Origin: an uncultured Fusicatenibacter sp. | GTDB lineage: Bacteria > Bacillota > Clostridia > Lachnospirales > Lachnospiraceae | Assembly: GCA_902493585.1 (NCBI GenBank) | Contig: CABUPZ010000014.1 | Location: 1-45,055, forward strand | Length of the DNA stretch: 45,055 nt | Direction: 5' to 3' | Shown here: positions 1 through 8,303 of the stretch, piece after piece | How the letters are laid out: each line of letters starts with the position of its first letter | Numbering within the stretch: the first letter of the stretch is position 1 | The notes under the pieces: model-generated | Databases searched by the model: none | The model's input: the letters and a program-made list of their open reading frames with translations, nothing else | Told to the model about the DNA's origin: nothing | Made by a program: the position numbers and the translations under genes

Positions 1-220
1 GAAACTCCATGGACATGTAGTAAACCATCTTTGGATCTTCTTCATCCATCGCATTCTGTGTTTTCAGCCAGTTATCCATGATCACGTCTTTGACTGCATA
101 GCAGACTGCCTGATACACTTCCTGCTCATTGGCCTTGTCGATGGTTTTGCGATACAGCTTTTTAACATTTTCCTCGACACTCTGCTTGAATGCTTCCTTT
201 TTAAACTGGGTATCTAACAT
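1..220 (-). CDS. glgP: Glycogen/alpha-glucan phosphorylase, N-terminal fragment
   Basis: The gene is cut by the left edge; 73 N-terminal codons are visible. The ATG at 218-220 has a strong AAGGAGG ribosome binding site 7 bases upstream. The protein begins MLDTQFKKEAFKQSVEENV and reaches the segment VYYMSMEF, which matches the conserved VYYLSMEFL(I/L)GR stretch near the start of the GT35 phosphorylase family. That family releases glucose 1-phosphate from glycogen or maltodextrins in the cytoplasm using pyridoxal phosphate; the cofactor lysine and catalytic domain lie outside the window. The gene sits 93 bases downstream of ileS on the same strand. I see no convincing terminator in the gap, so read-through from ileS is possible. 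The family call is good; glycogen versus maltodextrin preference cannot be judged. Confidence 0.85.
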   Translation of the reverse strand, partial: MLDTQFKKEAFKQSVEENVKKLYRKTIDKANEQEVYQAVCYAVKDVIMDNWLKTQNAMDEEDPKMVYYMSMEF

Positions 221-313
221 CTGTGTCCTCCTTTTCCGGCCTGTTATGCTGCCTCCTTCATCCTGTTTGTCCCTTGCCGGTCCTTCCCTTTTTCAGTTTT
301 GTCTAAAAATATT

Positions 314-3300
314 TCAGCTCAAACACTCTACAGACAGGACAACATGCTCGGAGTTGATGTTCCACTCCTTCTCATATCCTGCTGTCTGCCCGATCGTAAC
401 CTCGTCTGCGAGGACTTCGGACTGGATCTGTCCGCCGTACTGGCGGAAGATTTCAACAATACGTTCATTATCCTTCACACCGATTCTGATCCGGTCCATG
501 ACCTCAAAACCGGCTTCCTTACGCATGGTCTGAATCTTGCTGATCAGCTCACGCACAAAGCCTTCTTCGATCAGTTCCGGTGTCAGGTTGGTGTCCAGCA
601 CTACTGTGATCGCATTGTCAGACTCGGAAACATAGCCCTCCATCTGAGCAGTATCGATCAACAGATCCTCCTCTAATAATACGATTTCCTGACTGTCAAT
701 GTCAAGCTTTAGTTCGCCTGTGGACTTCAGCTCCTGCATTGCGCTGTTGCCGTCCAGTTCGGACAAAACTGTCTTGATCTTATTGAGCAGTTTTCCGTAT
801 TTCGGACCTACGGTACGCATCTGCGGTTTGAAGGTATAAGAGATAAATGACGCGATATCGTCGGTAAACGCTACCTCTTTCACATTCAGCTCATCGGCGA
901 TGATCTCTTTATAGAACTCATCCAGAACAAACTCACTCTTTACAAACATCTTTCCGATCGGCTGACGGTTTTTGATGTTGGCCGTATTTCGGCAGGCACG
1001 TCCCATAACGACAACTTCCAGCAGATCCGCCATATCCTCTTCCAGCTTCTGATCGATCCACTCAGTCTTCACTTCCGGATAGTCACACAGATGAATACTT
1101 TCCGGCGCGGAATCGTCGATGCTCTTCACCAGATTCTGATAGATGTCTTCTGTCATAAACGGGATCATCGGGGCAGCAGTCTTGCTGATCTCTACCAGTG
1201 CGGTGTACAGGGTCATGTAAGCATTGATCTTATCCTGCTCCATTCCCTTTGCCCAGAAACGCTCACGGGAGCGGCGCACATACCAGTTGCTCATGTCATC
1301 CACAAAGGACTGAAGGGCTTTTGCCGCCTCCGGGATCCTGTAGTTTTCCAGATTGCTGTCCACCGCCTGGACCGTGGATTCCAGTCTGGAAAGCAGCCAT
1401 TTATCCATTACGGACAGTTTGTCGTAGTCCAGGGTATATTTTGTCGCGTCAAACTGGTCAATATTTGCATACAGAACAAAGAACGCATAGGTATTCCACA
1501 GCGTACCCATGAATTTTCTCTGTCCTTCCACTACGGTCTTGCCGGCGAAACGGGACGGCAGCCACGGTGCGCTGCTGGAATAGAAGTACCAGCGGATCGC
1601 ATCTGCGCCATAGGTCTGCAGCGCGTCGAACGGATCCACGGCATTTCCTTTGGATTTACTCATCTTCTGTCCGTTTTCGTCCTGAACCAGACCAAGGACA
1701 AGAACGTTCTCATACGGAGCCTTGTCGAACAGCAGGGTGGAGATTGCCAGCAGGGAATAGAACCATCCGCGGGTCTGATCTACCGCCTCGGAGATAAATT
1801 GTGCCGGGAACTGCTGCTCAAACAGTTCTTTATTCTCAAACGGATAGTGATGCTGCGCAAACGGCATGGAACCGCTGTCAAACCAGCAGTCGATCACTTC
1901 CGGAACACGGTGCATTTCTTTTCCGCAGTGCGGACATTTGATCGTTACTTTATCAATATACGGGCGGTGCAGTTCAATATCGTCCGGGCAGTTGTCGGAT
2001 TTTTCCTTCAGCTCCTCGATGCTGCCGATGCAGTCCTGATGACCGCATTCACACTGCCATACCGGAAGCGGGGTGCCCCAGTAACGGTTTCTGGAAAGTC
2101 CCCAGTCCTGAACATTCTCCAGCCAGTCGCCGAAACGGCCTTTTCCGATGCTCTCCGGAATCCAGTTGACTGTGTTGTTGTTGCGGATCAGATCCTCTTT
2201 TACCGCAGTCATCTTGATGAACCAGGTCTCACGCGCATAATAGATCAGCGGAGTGTCACATCTCCAGCAGTGCGGATAGCTGTGCTCAAACAGCGGCGCT
2301 TCGAACAGAAGTCCGGCCTCTTCCAGAGCGATCAGGATCGCTTTGTCCGCTTTCTTGCAGAACTCGCCTGCCCACGGAGTGTCCTCCGTCATCTCACCTT
2401 TTTCATTTACCATCTGTACAAACGGCAGATCGTAGCGGCGTCCCACCTGGGAGTCGTCCTCACCAAAAGCAGGGGCGATATGAACGACGCCGGTACCGTC
2501 GGTCAGGGTAACGTAGTCCGCGCATGTCACATAATATGCCTTCTTGCCGTTCAGGCGGCCCTGGGCATACGGAAACAGCGGCTCATACTCTTTGTATTCC
2601 AGATCGGTACCTTTGTACGTTTCCAGAACCTCGTACGCCTTCTCGCCTTCCCCTGCAAGTTTTCCGAGAACGGTATCCAGAAGCGCCTCCGCCATATAAT
2701 ACACATGGCCGTCAGCAGCTTTTACCTTCACATACGTCTCCTGCGGATTCACACACAGCGCCACGTTGGACGGCAGTGTCCACGGAGTCGTGGTCCATGC
2801 CAGGATATACGCATCCTCGTCTTTTACCCGGAAGCGTACAACGGCAGAACGCTCTTTCACATCCTTGTATCCCTGTGCCACCTCGTGGGAAGACAGCGGC
2901 GTACCACAGCGCGGGCAGTACGGAACGATCTTGTGCCCCTTGTACAGCAGACCCTTCTTCCAGATTTCCTTCAGCGCCCACCACTCGGATTCAATAAAGT
3001 CATTGTGGTAAGTGACATACGGATCTTTCATATCCGCCCAGAAACCAACGGTATGGGAGAAATCTTCCCACATTCCCTCATATTTCCAGACACTTTCCTT
3101 ACATTCCTCGATAAACGGCTCGACACCGTATTTTTCAATCTGCTCCTTGCCGTCGAGGCCAAGCTTCTTCTCTACCTCCAGCTCCACCGGAAGCCCGTGG
3201 GTATCCCATCCGGCCTTACGCGGAACCATATAGCCTTTCATGGTGCGGTAGCGCGGGATCATATCCTTGATCACACGGGTCTCCACATGGCCGATGTGCG

Positions 3301-3460
3301 GCTTGCCGTTGGCGGTCGGCGGTCCGTCATAAAACACATAAGACGGATTTCCTTCCCGCTGCTTCATACTCTTTTCAAAGATCTCATGCTCCTCCCAGAA
3401 CTTCTCCGTCTGCTTTTCACGCTCGACAAAGTTCATATCAGCAGAAACTTTTCTGTACAT
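314..3460 (-). CDS. ileS: Isoleucyl-tRNA synthetase
   Basis: Class I aminoacyl-tRNA synthetase that charges tRNA-Ile in the cytoplasm. The 1048-residue protein shows the HIGH signature at residues 55-58 (preceded by PPTANGKP), the KMSKS loop at about 599-603, and a CP1 editing domain with the AWTTTPWTLPSN motif at about 221-232 and the HIAPAFGEDD segment at about 328-336. I start it at the ATG at 3458-3460 because an AAGGAGG site lies 8 bases upstream (3469-3475); an ATG six codons further upstream would overlap that site. The length and eukaryote-like spacing of motifs resemble the longer type-2 IleS enzymes (about 1040 residues) rather than the roughly 930-residue type 1; some type-2 enzymes tolerate mupirocin, but that is only inference here. 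Expression is very likely controlled by the T-box leader upstream. Confidence 0.97.
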   Translation of the reverse strand: MYRKVSADMNFVEREKQTEKFWEEHEIFEKSMKQREGNPSYVFYDGPPTANGKPHIGHVETRVIKDMIPRYRTMKGYMVPRKAGWDTHGLPVELEVEKKLGLDGKEQIEKYGVEPFIEECKESVWKYEGMWEDFSHTVGFWADMKDPYVTYHNDFIESEWWALKEIWKKGLLYKGHKIVPYCPRCGTPLSSHEVAQGYKDVKERSAVVRFRVKDEDAYILAWTTTPWTLPSNVALCVNPQETYVKVKAADGHVYYMAEALLDTVLGKLAGEGEKAYEVLETYKGTDLEYKEYEPLFPYAQGRLNGKKAYYVTCADYVTLTDGTGVVHIAPAFGEDDSQVGRRYDLPFVQMVNEKGEMTEDTPWAGEFCKKADKAILIALEEAGLLFEAPLFEHSYPHCWRCDTPLIYYARETWFIKMTAVKEDLIRNNNTVNWIPESIGKGRFGDWLENVQDWGLSRNRYWGTPLPVWQCECGHQDCIGSIEELKEKSDNCPDDIELHRPYIDKVTIKCPHCGKEMHRVPEVIDCWFDSGSMPFAQHHYPFENKELFEQQFPAQFISEAVDQTRGWFYSLLAISTLLFDKAPYENVLVLGLVQDENGQKMSKSKGNAVDPFDALQTYGADAIRWYFYSSSAPWLPSRFAGKTVVEGQRKFMGTLWNTYAFFVLYANIDQFDATKYTLDYDKLSVMDKWLLSRLESTVQAVDSNLENYRIPEAAKALQSFVDDMSNWYVRRSRERFWAKGMEQDKINAYMTLYTALVEISKTAAPMIPFMTEDIYQNLVKSIDDSAPESIHLCDYPEVKTEWIDQKLEEDMADLLEVVVMGRACRNTANIKNRQPIGKMFVKSEFVLDEFYKEIIADELNVKEVAFTDDIASFISYTFKPQMRTVGPKYGKLLNKIKTVLSELDGNSAMQELKSTGELKLDIDSQEIVLLEEDLLIDTAQMEGYVSESDNAITVVLDTNLTPELIEEGFVRELISKIQTMRKEAGFEVMDRIRIGVKDNERIVEIFRQYGGQIQSEVLADEVTIGQTAGYEKEWNINSEHVVLSVECLS

Positions 3461-3533
3461 GACAACGTCCTCCTTCATGATTTTCCTTTTGTCTTTTACT
3501 CTACAGGGTCGTCCAGGCGCCTGCCTTTAAAAC

Positions 3534-3654
3534 GAATCCTGCTTTGCAGGATTCTCCGCCTGCGGCGGGTCGCGTAAGCGACCTCTTCCACTCCGCCGCA
3601 GTGCAATCCCCGCGGAGCGTTTTTATTTCACAGGAAAGCAATTTCCTATGAAAT
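3534..3654. repeat. Five-hairpin intergenic repeat-like element in the ileS leader
   Basis: Between the T-box terminator and the ileS ribosome binding site lie five back-to-back inverted repeats: GAATCCTGC/GCAGGATTC (3534-3554), CCGCC/GGCGG (3556-3568), GGTCGC-GTAA-GCGACC (3568-3583), CTCCGC/GCGGAG (3591-3617) and ATTTCACAGGAAA/TTTCCTATGAAAT (3625-3654). None is needed for a T-box. The compact array of GC-rich stems looks like an inserted repetitive element. No coding frame is evident. Only one copy is in the window, so its repetitive nature is inference. Confidence 0.6.
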
Positions 3655-3912
3655 AAAAAAAGCCCCATCCTGTAAAAGGACGAGAGCTCAATACTCACGC
3701 ATACCACCCATTACATACCATCATATGCAGTCCCGTTAACGCTGGACCTGCGGCGTTTCCTATCTGCTCCGCCGCGGTTTCCCGCCGCCGGAACCTTCAG
3801 AATTGCAACTTGGAAGTGATTTTCTCCTGCCGTTACTCATACCGGACTTCCACCATCTCCGGCTCGCTGGAACTTTCCCTGACAGAATACTCTCTTCGTC
3901 ATCGTTTTTTGT
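3655..3912 (-). promoter_or_regulatory. T-box riboswitch (Ile specifier) with terminator, upstream of ileS
   Basis: Read on the minus strand, the leader begins with a GATGACGAAGAGAGTA Stem I start and contains the distal-loop element GAGATGGTGG. A candidate specifier ATC (3818-3820) followed by the usual A lies in an AAAATCACTTCC context, and the T-box core TGGGTGGTATGCGTGAG lies at 3694-3710. A terminator stem (CGTCCT/AGGATG around 3668-3685) is followed by seven T at 3655-3661. By the known mechanism, uncharged tRNA-Ile pairs with the specifier and the GGTGG bulge to favour the antiterminator and allow ileS transcription. The ATC specifier agrees with the downstream gene. Confidence 0.9.
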
Positions 3913-3946
3913 GATTCATGCTTATTCGGTTATATCTGATGATCCG

Positions 3947-3974
3947 GTAACTGTTCCGTCCGCTGAACGGTTAC
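3947..3974. repeat. 28-nt palindromic element, copy 1
   Basis: Arms GTAACTGTTC and GAACGGTTAC are separated by 8 nt. It lies a few bases downstream of the predicted ileS transcription start, so it would be a hairpin at the extreme 5' end of the T-box leader transcript. It belongs to the family found at seven other good sites in this window. Confidence 0.8.
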
Positions 3975-3985
3975 GAACTGTTATC

Positions 3986-4015
3986 ATTATACGCAACAAA
4001 ACGCCGGATTGTCAA
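3986..4015 (-). promoter_or_regulatory. Promoter of ileS (sigma-A type)
   Basis: On the minus strand a perfect TTGACA (4010-4015) and a perfect TATAAT (3986-3991) are separated by 18 bases. It drives the T-box leader and ileS and is back to back with the carboxypeptidase promoter. Confidence 0.9.
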
Positions 4016-4025
4016 GCGTCAACAG

Positions 4026-4054
4026 TTGCCGAATCGCCAAAAATAATTTATAAT
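4026..4054 (+). promoter_or_regulatory. Promoter of the D,D-carboxypeptidase operon
   Basis: TTGCCG (4026-4031), 17-base spacer, perfect TATAAT (4049-4054). It is divergent from the ileS promoter, with 10 bases between the two -35 boxes. Confidence 0.75.
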
Positions 4055-4100
4055 AAGTACCGTATATCAATTCAAAAGAACGAGGGGTATGTAAAAACAA

Positions 4101-5312
4101 ATGAAAGCAGAATTTTTCCGCAAAAAACGTATGAAACAGCTGCTGTGCTCCGTACTGGCTTTTGGCCTTGCGGCAGCCGTTTCTCCCGCCGCGGTCTATG
4201 GCACCGAAGGGACAGAGCCGCCTGCCGCTTACTATGAGGCCGTCCAGACCGATACTCTGGCGAACTGGCCCCAGGGACCTGCAATCTACGCGGAGTCCGG
4301 AATCCTTGTGGATCTGGACACCCAGGAGATTCTTTACTCCAAAAACATTGACAAACAGCTCTATCCTGCCAGCATCACCAAGATCATGACGACCCTGGTC
4401 GCCATCGAATCTTCTTCGCCGGAAGAGCTTGTCACCTTTTCCCAGCACGCGCTGGACAGCATCGAGTGGGACAGTTCCAACATCGGCTGCCGCCGCAATG
4501 AAACCCTGACCATGGAACAGTGCTGGTACGCGATGATGCTGAACTCCGCCAATGAGGTGTGCTGCGGCGTTGCGGAACATATTTCCGGTTCCATCGAAGC
4601 CTTTGTGGAGAAGATGAACCAGAAAGCCGCCGAACTTGGCTGTACCAACACCCATTTTTCCAACCCGAACGGCCTGCCCGACGAAACCCATTATACCACC
4701 GCCCATGATATGGCGCTCATCGCCAACGCTGCCTACCAGAACGAGACGTTCCGGCAGGTATTCAGTACCCGGCAGTATGAGATCCCGCCGACGCCTCAGT
4801 ATACCGAGACCCGTTACCTCTATAATCATCATAAAATGATGCAGCCCGACACAGAATATTACTATGAAGGCTGTCTGGGCGGCAAAACCGGATACACGGA
4901 TACAGCTCTGAATACCCTTGTAACAATCGCTTCCCGCAACGGAAAAAATCTGCTGTGTGTCACTATGCGCACCCAGGGCCGCCAGGTATACACCGACACA
5001 GCAAGCCTGTTCGACTACGGATTTTCCCAGACTTTCCCGGCAGATGAGGCGGCTCTTCTCACAGTGGCGGAGCCACCCGTTACCGGGACACCGGCTCCGG
5101 AACCTTCTCCGACAGTCACTGAAGTTCAGGACGCGGAAAGCGGAAGTTCCAAAGGCAACAGCTCTTCCGCTGCAGATACCGAGCAGGACATGTTCCCTGT
5201 ATGGATTCCTCTGACCGCTGTATTTGTCATTGCCGTGGGATTATTCGTATTTAAACTTTACCTGGAATCCGCACGGAAAAAACGCAGACGCCGCAGGCAA
5301 AGAAGAAGATAA
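4101..5312 (+). CDS. D-alanyl-D-alanine carboxypeptidase (penicillin-binding protein, DacF/DacA type)
   Basis: A 403-residue serine-type D,D-carboxypeptidase (peptidase S11) that trims the terminal D-Ala of peptidoglycan pentapeptides outside the membrane. It shows an N-terminal signal peptide (basic MKAEFFRKKRMK, hydrophobic core to about residue 34) and the three active-site motifs S91-I-T-K94, S149-A-N151 and K262-T-G264. A Ser/Pro-rich linker is followed by a C-terminal membrane anchor at about 370-388 and a very basic tail. A C-terminal helix anchor is unusual compared with the amphipathic anchor of classical DacA, but such forms occur in Clostridia. The start has a GAGGGG site. The next gene begins 14 bases after the stop, so the two form an operon. 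In sporulating relatives some paralogues act in the spore cortex; the sequence does not tell which role applies. Confidence 0.93.
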   Translation: MKAEFFRKKRMKQLLCSVLAFGLAAAVSPAAVYGTEGTEPPAAYYEAVQTDTLANWPQGPAIYAESGILVDLDTQEILYSKNIDKQLYPASITKIMTTLVAIESSSPEELVTFSQHALDSIEWDSSNIGCRRNETLTMEQCWYAMMLNSANEVCCGVAEHISGSIEAFVEKMNQKAAELGCTNTHFSNPNGLPDETHYTTAHDMALIANAAYQNETFRQVFSTRQYEIPPTPQYTETRYLYNHHKMMQPDTEYYYEGCLGGKTGYTDTALNTLVTIASRNGKNLLCVTMRTQGRQVYTDTASLFDYGFSQTFPADEAALLTVAEPPVTGTPAPEPSPTVTEVQDAESGSSKGNSSSAADTEQDMFPVWIPLTAVFVIAVGLFVFKLYLESARKKRRRRRQRRR

Positions 5313-5326
5313 AAGGACCTGACATT

Positions 5327-6271
5327 ATGAATTACATCGTATTTGACCTGGAATGGAACCAGTGTCCCAACGGAAAAGAAGCAGGGGACCCCGCGCTCCC
5401 TTTTGAGATCATAGAAATCGGGGCGGTAAAACTGGACGGCAGTCTTCAGGAAACCGGCCGATTTCACCGCATCATACGGCCGACTGTCTACCGGACACTC
5501 AATTCCCACACCAGGGAAATCGTGCAGATGGATGAGAAAAAACTGAAATCCGGAATCCCTTTTCCTGATGCCGCAAGGGAATTTCTCTCCTTCTGCGGAG
5601 GCGACGCGATGTTCTGCACCTGGGGACCTGCTGATCTGACGGAACTGCAGCGGAACCTGAAATATTACGGTATGCTCTCTCTGATCCGCGGTCCGCTTCA
5701 TTACTATGATGTACAGAAGCTGTTTGCGATCCAGTATGAAACCATGAAAACCCGGAAATCCCTGGAGTACGCTGCGGATTTCCTGAAGCTTGACCGTTCG
5801 CTTGCCTTCCACCAGGCATTGTCCGACGCCGTATACACCGCCAGAGTCTTCCAGACGATCGACCCGATGATCCGGCACGCCTATGATTCCATCGACGTTT
5901 ACCAGAATCCAAAGACAAAAAAAGAAGAGATCCATGCGGTTTACAACGGCTATTCCAAATTCATCTCCCGGGAATTTGATTCCAAGGAAGATGCGATCGC
6001 AGACCGGGAGGTGACCTCCACCTACTGCTGTCTCTGCGGGCGGCGCGCCCGGAAGAAACTACGGTGGTTTTCCGCAGGTTCAAAAAATTATTACTGCATC
6101 GCCCTGTGCCCGGATCACGGGTATCTGAAAGGGAAGATACGGATGAAACACACAGACGAGGGCAAATTTTATGTGATCAAGACCATCAAAGTCAGCAGCA
6201 GCACGGAGGCAGACGAGATACGGATAAAAAAAGAAAATATACGAAAAAAGCGGAAGCAGAAACGCCGCTGA
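5327..6271 (+). CDS. DEDDh-type 3'-5' exonuclease with C-terminal zinc-ribbon-like region
   Basis: The first ~180 residues form an RNase T/DnaQ-like exonuclease domain: D7-x-E9 in the FDLEW motif, a middle aspartate at D103, and H162-x4-D167 in HQALSD, the full DEDDh set expected to bind two metal ions. This family includes the KapD-like proteins of Firmicutes. Residues ~232-264 carry C234-x2-C237, C257-x3-C261 and H264, a likely zinc-binding knuckle not part of the basic exonuclease fold, and the protein ends in a strongly Lys/Arg-rich tail (about 298-314) that could contact nucleic acid. It is in one operon with the carboxypeptidase, with a weak AAAAGGA site. Substrate (RNA or DNA) cannot be assigned. 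Confidence 0.85.
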   Translation: MNYIVFDLEWNQCPNGKEAGDPALPFEIIEIGAVKLDGSLQETGRFHRIIRPTVYRTLNSHTREIVQMDEKKLKSGIPFPDAAREFLSFCGGDAMFCTWGPADLTELQRNLKYYGMLSLIRGPLHYYDVQKLFAIQYETMKTRKSLEYAADFLKLDRSLAFHQALSDAVYTARVFQTIDPMIRHAYDSIDVYQNPKTKKEEIHAVYNGYSKFISREFDSKEDAIADREVTSTYCCLCGRRARKKLRWFSAGSKNYYCIALCPDHGYLKGKIRMKHTDEGKFYVIKTIKVSSSTEADEIRIKKENIRKKRKQKRR

Positions 6272-6273
6272 CC

Positions 6274-6324
6274 AAAAAAGGATCTGCCGTACGAAATCTC
6301 CTTTCGCACGGCAGATCCTTTTTT
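6274..6324. terminator. Bidirectional rho-independent terminator
   Basis: Arms AAAAAAGGATCTGCCGTACG/CGCACGGCAGATCCTTTTTT form a stem of about 23 bp with one mismatch, flanked by A6 and T6. It starts 3 bases after the exonuclease stop and lies 14 bases from the end of the convergent membrane-protein gene, so it serves both. Confidence 0.93.
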
Positions 6325-6337
6325 ATTCTCTTTATTC

Positions 6338-6793
6338 TTATGCGTTGCCTCTTGCTTTGTCCAGCATTTTGCCCCAGAAGCCTTTTTTCTTTTTCTGCGA
6401 TGTATCCAGCGGTCCGCGGATTCCGCGTACGCCTGTGATGTAAATGCCGCTCACGGTTGCCTTAACCTCTTTCTTGACCGGAATCTGGTCGAAGATCGCT
6501 GCGTCACAGATCAAAGTCATAATACGGGGACCAACTTTTGCCTTAACCACCGGCATTTTGGTCCGGCGCATCAGTTTTGGTGTCTGATCGATCACCATCT
6601 GCGGAAGACCGGAATCTTTCAGCCGCATTTTTTTCTTATCTATAATTAACATGGATACGGTCTGCTTGATCGCCTCCATCTGTTCCTGCTGCTCGGCCTG
6701 CTTTTTCTCAGCCTTCCTGCCAAAGAAATATAATGCGACAAGAGCGCCAATAAGGACAACTAAAATAATCAGAATCACTGCCCAGAATGGCAT
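6338..6793 (-). CDS. Conserved single-pass membrane protein of unknown function
   Basis: A 151-residue protein. The start is the ATG at 6791-6793, preceded by GGAGGAGG; an in-frame ATG 24 codons upstream has no such support. Residues ~1-22 form a hydrophobic N-terminal helix (PFWAVILIILVVLIGALVAL), followed by a charged Lys/Glu/Gln-rich helix and a globular C-terminal part of about 100 residues ending in a Lys-rich tail. The N-terminal anchor with a cytoplasmic-looking domain is all I can infer. I do not recognise a named family. It is monocistronic, with its own promoter and a shared terminator. Confidence 0.75.
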   Translation of the reverse strand: MPFWAVILIILVVLIGALVALYFFGRKAEKKQAEQQEQMEAIKQTVSMLIIDKKKMRLKDSGLPQMVIDQTPKLMRRTKMPVVKAKVGPRIMTLICDAAIFDQIPVKKEVKATVSGIYITGVRGIRGPLDTSQKKKKGFWGKMLDKARGNA

Positions 6794-6836
6794 AACTGCA
6801 CCTCCTCCTGTATTTTTTCTGCATATTACTTCTGAC

Positions 6837-6865
6837 ATTTTATCATTGTTTACATTAAAAGGCAA
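6837..6865 (-). promoter_or_regulatory. Promoter of the small membrane protein gene
   Basis: On the minus strand TTGCCT (6860-6865), 17-base spacer, TAAAAT (6837-6842). Confidence 0.65.
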
Positions 6866-6894
6866 ATGTTAATTTTTCTTTTATCGAAAAAACG

Positions 6895-6923
6895 CTGAAA
6901 AACATCGGCAAAGGTGTTATAAT
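6895..6923 (+). promoter_or_regulatory. Promoter of the NodB-like protein gene
   Basis: CTGAAA (6895-6900), 17-base spacer, perfect TATAAT (6918-6923). It lies 78 bases before the start codon. Confidence 0.65.
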
Positions 6924-7001
6924 GGATAGCGTGTGTAAAAATATAGTAACAGAAGGAAAAACGCCCGGCAGAGGCGTGGAGCAAAATCAAGAAGGAAAAG
7001 C

Positions 7002-8303
7002 ATGAAAGATACAAAAAAGAACAACTACAGAAAAAAGAGGACACAGAGAAATATATCCCGCACCCCAAGGGACACCGATCCAAAAACCGTAGATGACCTG
7101 AGAGCCCGAAGGCGGCGGGAACGCCAACGCCAGGTCATGATCATCCGCGGGATCATCGCAGGCGCCGCTCTTCTGATCCTTCTTCTGGCTGTCGTACTGA
7201 TCGTAACGCTCACAGGAAAAGAAGAAGAGAAACCGGAAACTCCCCAGCAGACGCTGGCAGCGGCAGATGTCCTGACCGTGCCGCACCTGTCCTTTGACAC
7301 GCTGGTTGTCAACGCGGAGGCAGCCGGAAGCGACGGAATGACCGTGGAAGAATTCAACGAAATCCTGCAGCTTCTGTACGACAATGATTATATCCTGGTG
7401 AGCATCCGGGATCTGGTAAATGCAACGGAACAAAATGACGGCAGTGTGACGATAACGGCTAAAGACCTGGAACTTCCGGAGGGAAAGAAGCCTCTGGTCC
7501 TGTCCCAGAACGACGTCAGCTACCCGCTGACACTTCCTGCCGGAGGCTACGCGTCCAAACTGCTTGTGGACGAATCCGGAAATCTGGTATCGGAATACCA
7601 TCAGACGGACGGGACGACCGTCACCGGGGCATACGATGTCATCTCCTGCCTGGAAGCCTTTCTGGAGGACCATCCCGAGTTCTCCTGGCAGGGAGCCAGA
7701 GGGATCATCGGCGTGACCGGCCAAAGCGGCATCCTGGGATACCGCACGGATGAACTGTTTGGAAAGTCTGCGGAAGAGGGCAACATCTACGCCGATTACG
7801 GAATCTTTGACACTGCTTCTGAGACAGCGTCGGCACAGGCGGTTCTGAATGTCCTGAAAGAAAAAGGATGGGAGATCGCCTCCCAGGGATATTCCGGCAT
7901 CAGCTACGCCAGTGAATACGCTCTGGTTGTCTCCGATATGGACCAGTGGAAGCAGAAAACCGAACCGGTTGTCGGCAGCACCGATCTTCTGCTGTATCCC
8001 CAGGGAACCGATATCGCAAGCTGGAAAGATTACAGCAGCGACGATCAGAAATATACGTACCTGAAAGAACAGGGCTTCGATTTCTTTTTCAATATCGACT
8101 CCCGCAATCCTTACTGGGTACAGATTCGGAGCGATTACTTCCGTCAGGGACGAATGGACGCACGAACTTACCTTACCAGCATCGGTCTCCTTTCCAGCGA
8201 GCCGGAAACGGTTGATTCCGAACCGGTTTCTGATGAAGCGGCTGATTCCGGTTCTGCGGAAACTTCCGGTTCCGAGGACGCTTCTGGTTCTACGGATTCT
8301 TAA
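7002..8303 (+). CDS. Membrane-anchored NodB-like (polysaccharide deacetylase fold) protein, catalytically degenerate
   Basis: A 433-residue protein: a long basic cytoplasmic N-terminus (1-44, rich in Arg/Lys), one transmembrane helix (about 46-71), an extracellular NodB-fold domain (about 95-400) and a low-complexity Ser/Glu/Ala tail. The segment VPHLSFDTLVVN and the WEIASQGYSGISYASEYAL / LLLYPQG landmarks follow the layout of Firmicute polysaccharide deacetylases. However, the first motif, normally LTFDDG, reads LSQNDV (residues 167-172), and the His-x3-His motif is not seen where expected. The aspartate base is therefore missing or moved, and a binding role or altered chemistry is plausible. 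It is expected at the cell surface. The start is supported by AAGGA before ATG. It is monocistronic; spoVT follows 368 bases later. Confidence 0.7.
   Translation: MKDTKKNNYRKKRTQRNISRTPRDTDPKTVDDLRARRRRERQRQVMIIRGIIAGAALLILLLAVVLIVTLTGKEEEKPETPQQTLAAADVLTVPHLSFDTLVVNAEAAGSDGMTVEEFNEILQLLYDNDYILVSIRDLVNATEQNDGSVTITAKDLELPEGKKPLVLSQNDVSYPLTLPAGGYASKLLVDESGNLVSEYHQTDGTTVTGAYDVISCLEAFLEDHPEFSWQGARGIIGVTGQSGILGYRTDELFGKSAEEGNIYADYGIFDTASETASAQAVLNVLKEKGWEIASQGYSGISYASEYALVVSDMDQWKQKTEPVVGSTDLLLYPQGTDIASWKDYSSDDQKYTYLKEQGFDFFFNIDSRNPYWVQIRSDYFRQGRMDARTYLTSIGLLSSEPETVDSEPVSDEAADSGSAETSGSEDASGSTDS

Noticed and set aside
1091..3577. 828-codon open frame antisense to ileS
   Set aside because: It is the mirror of a highly conserved ileS; no ribosome binding site, protein is rich in His/Arg/Leu without domains. 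GC-rich codon use explains the open frame.
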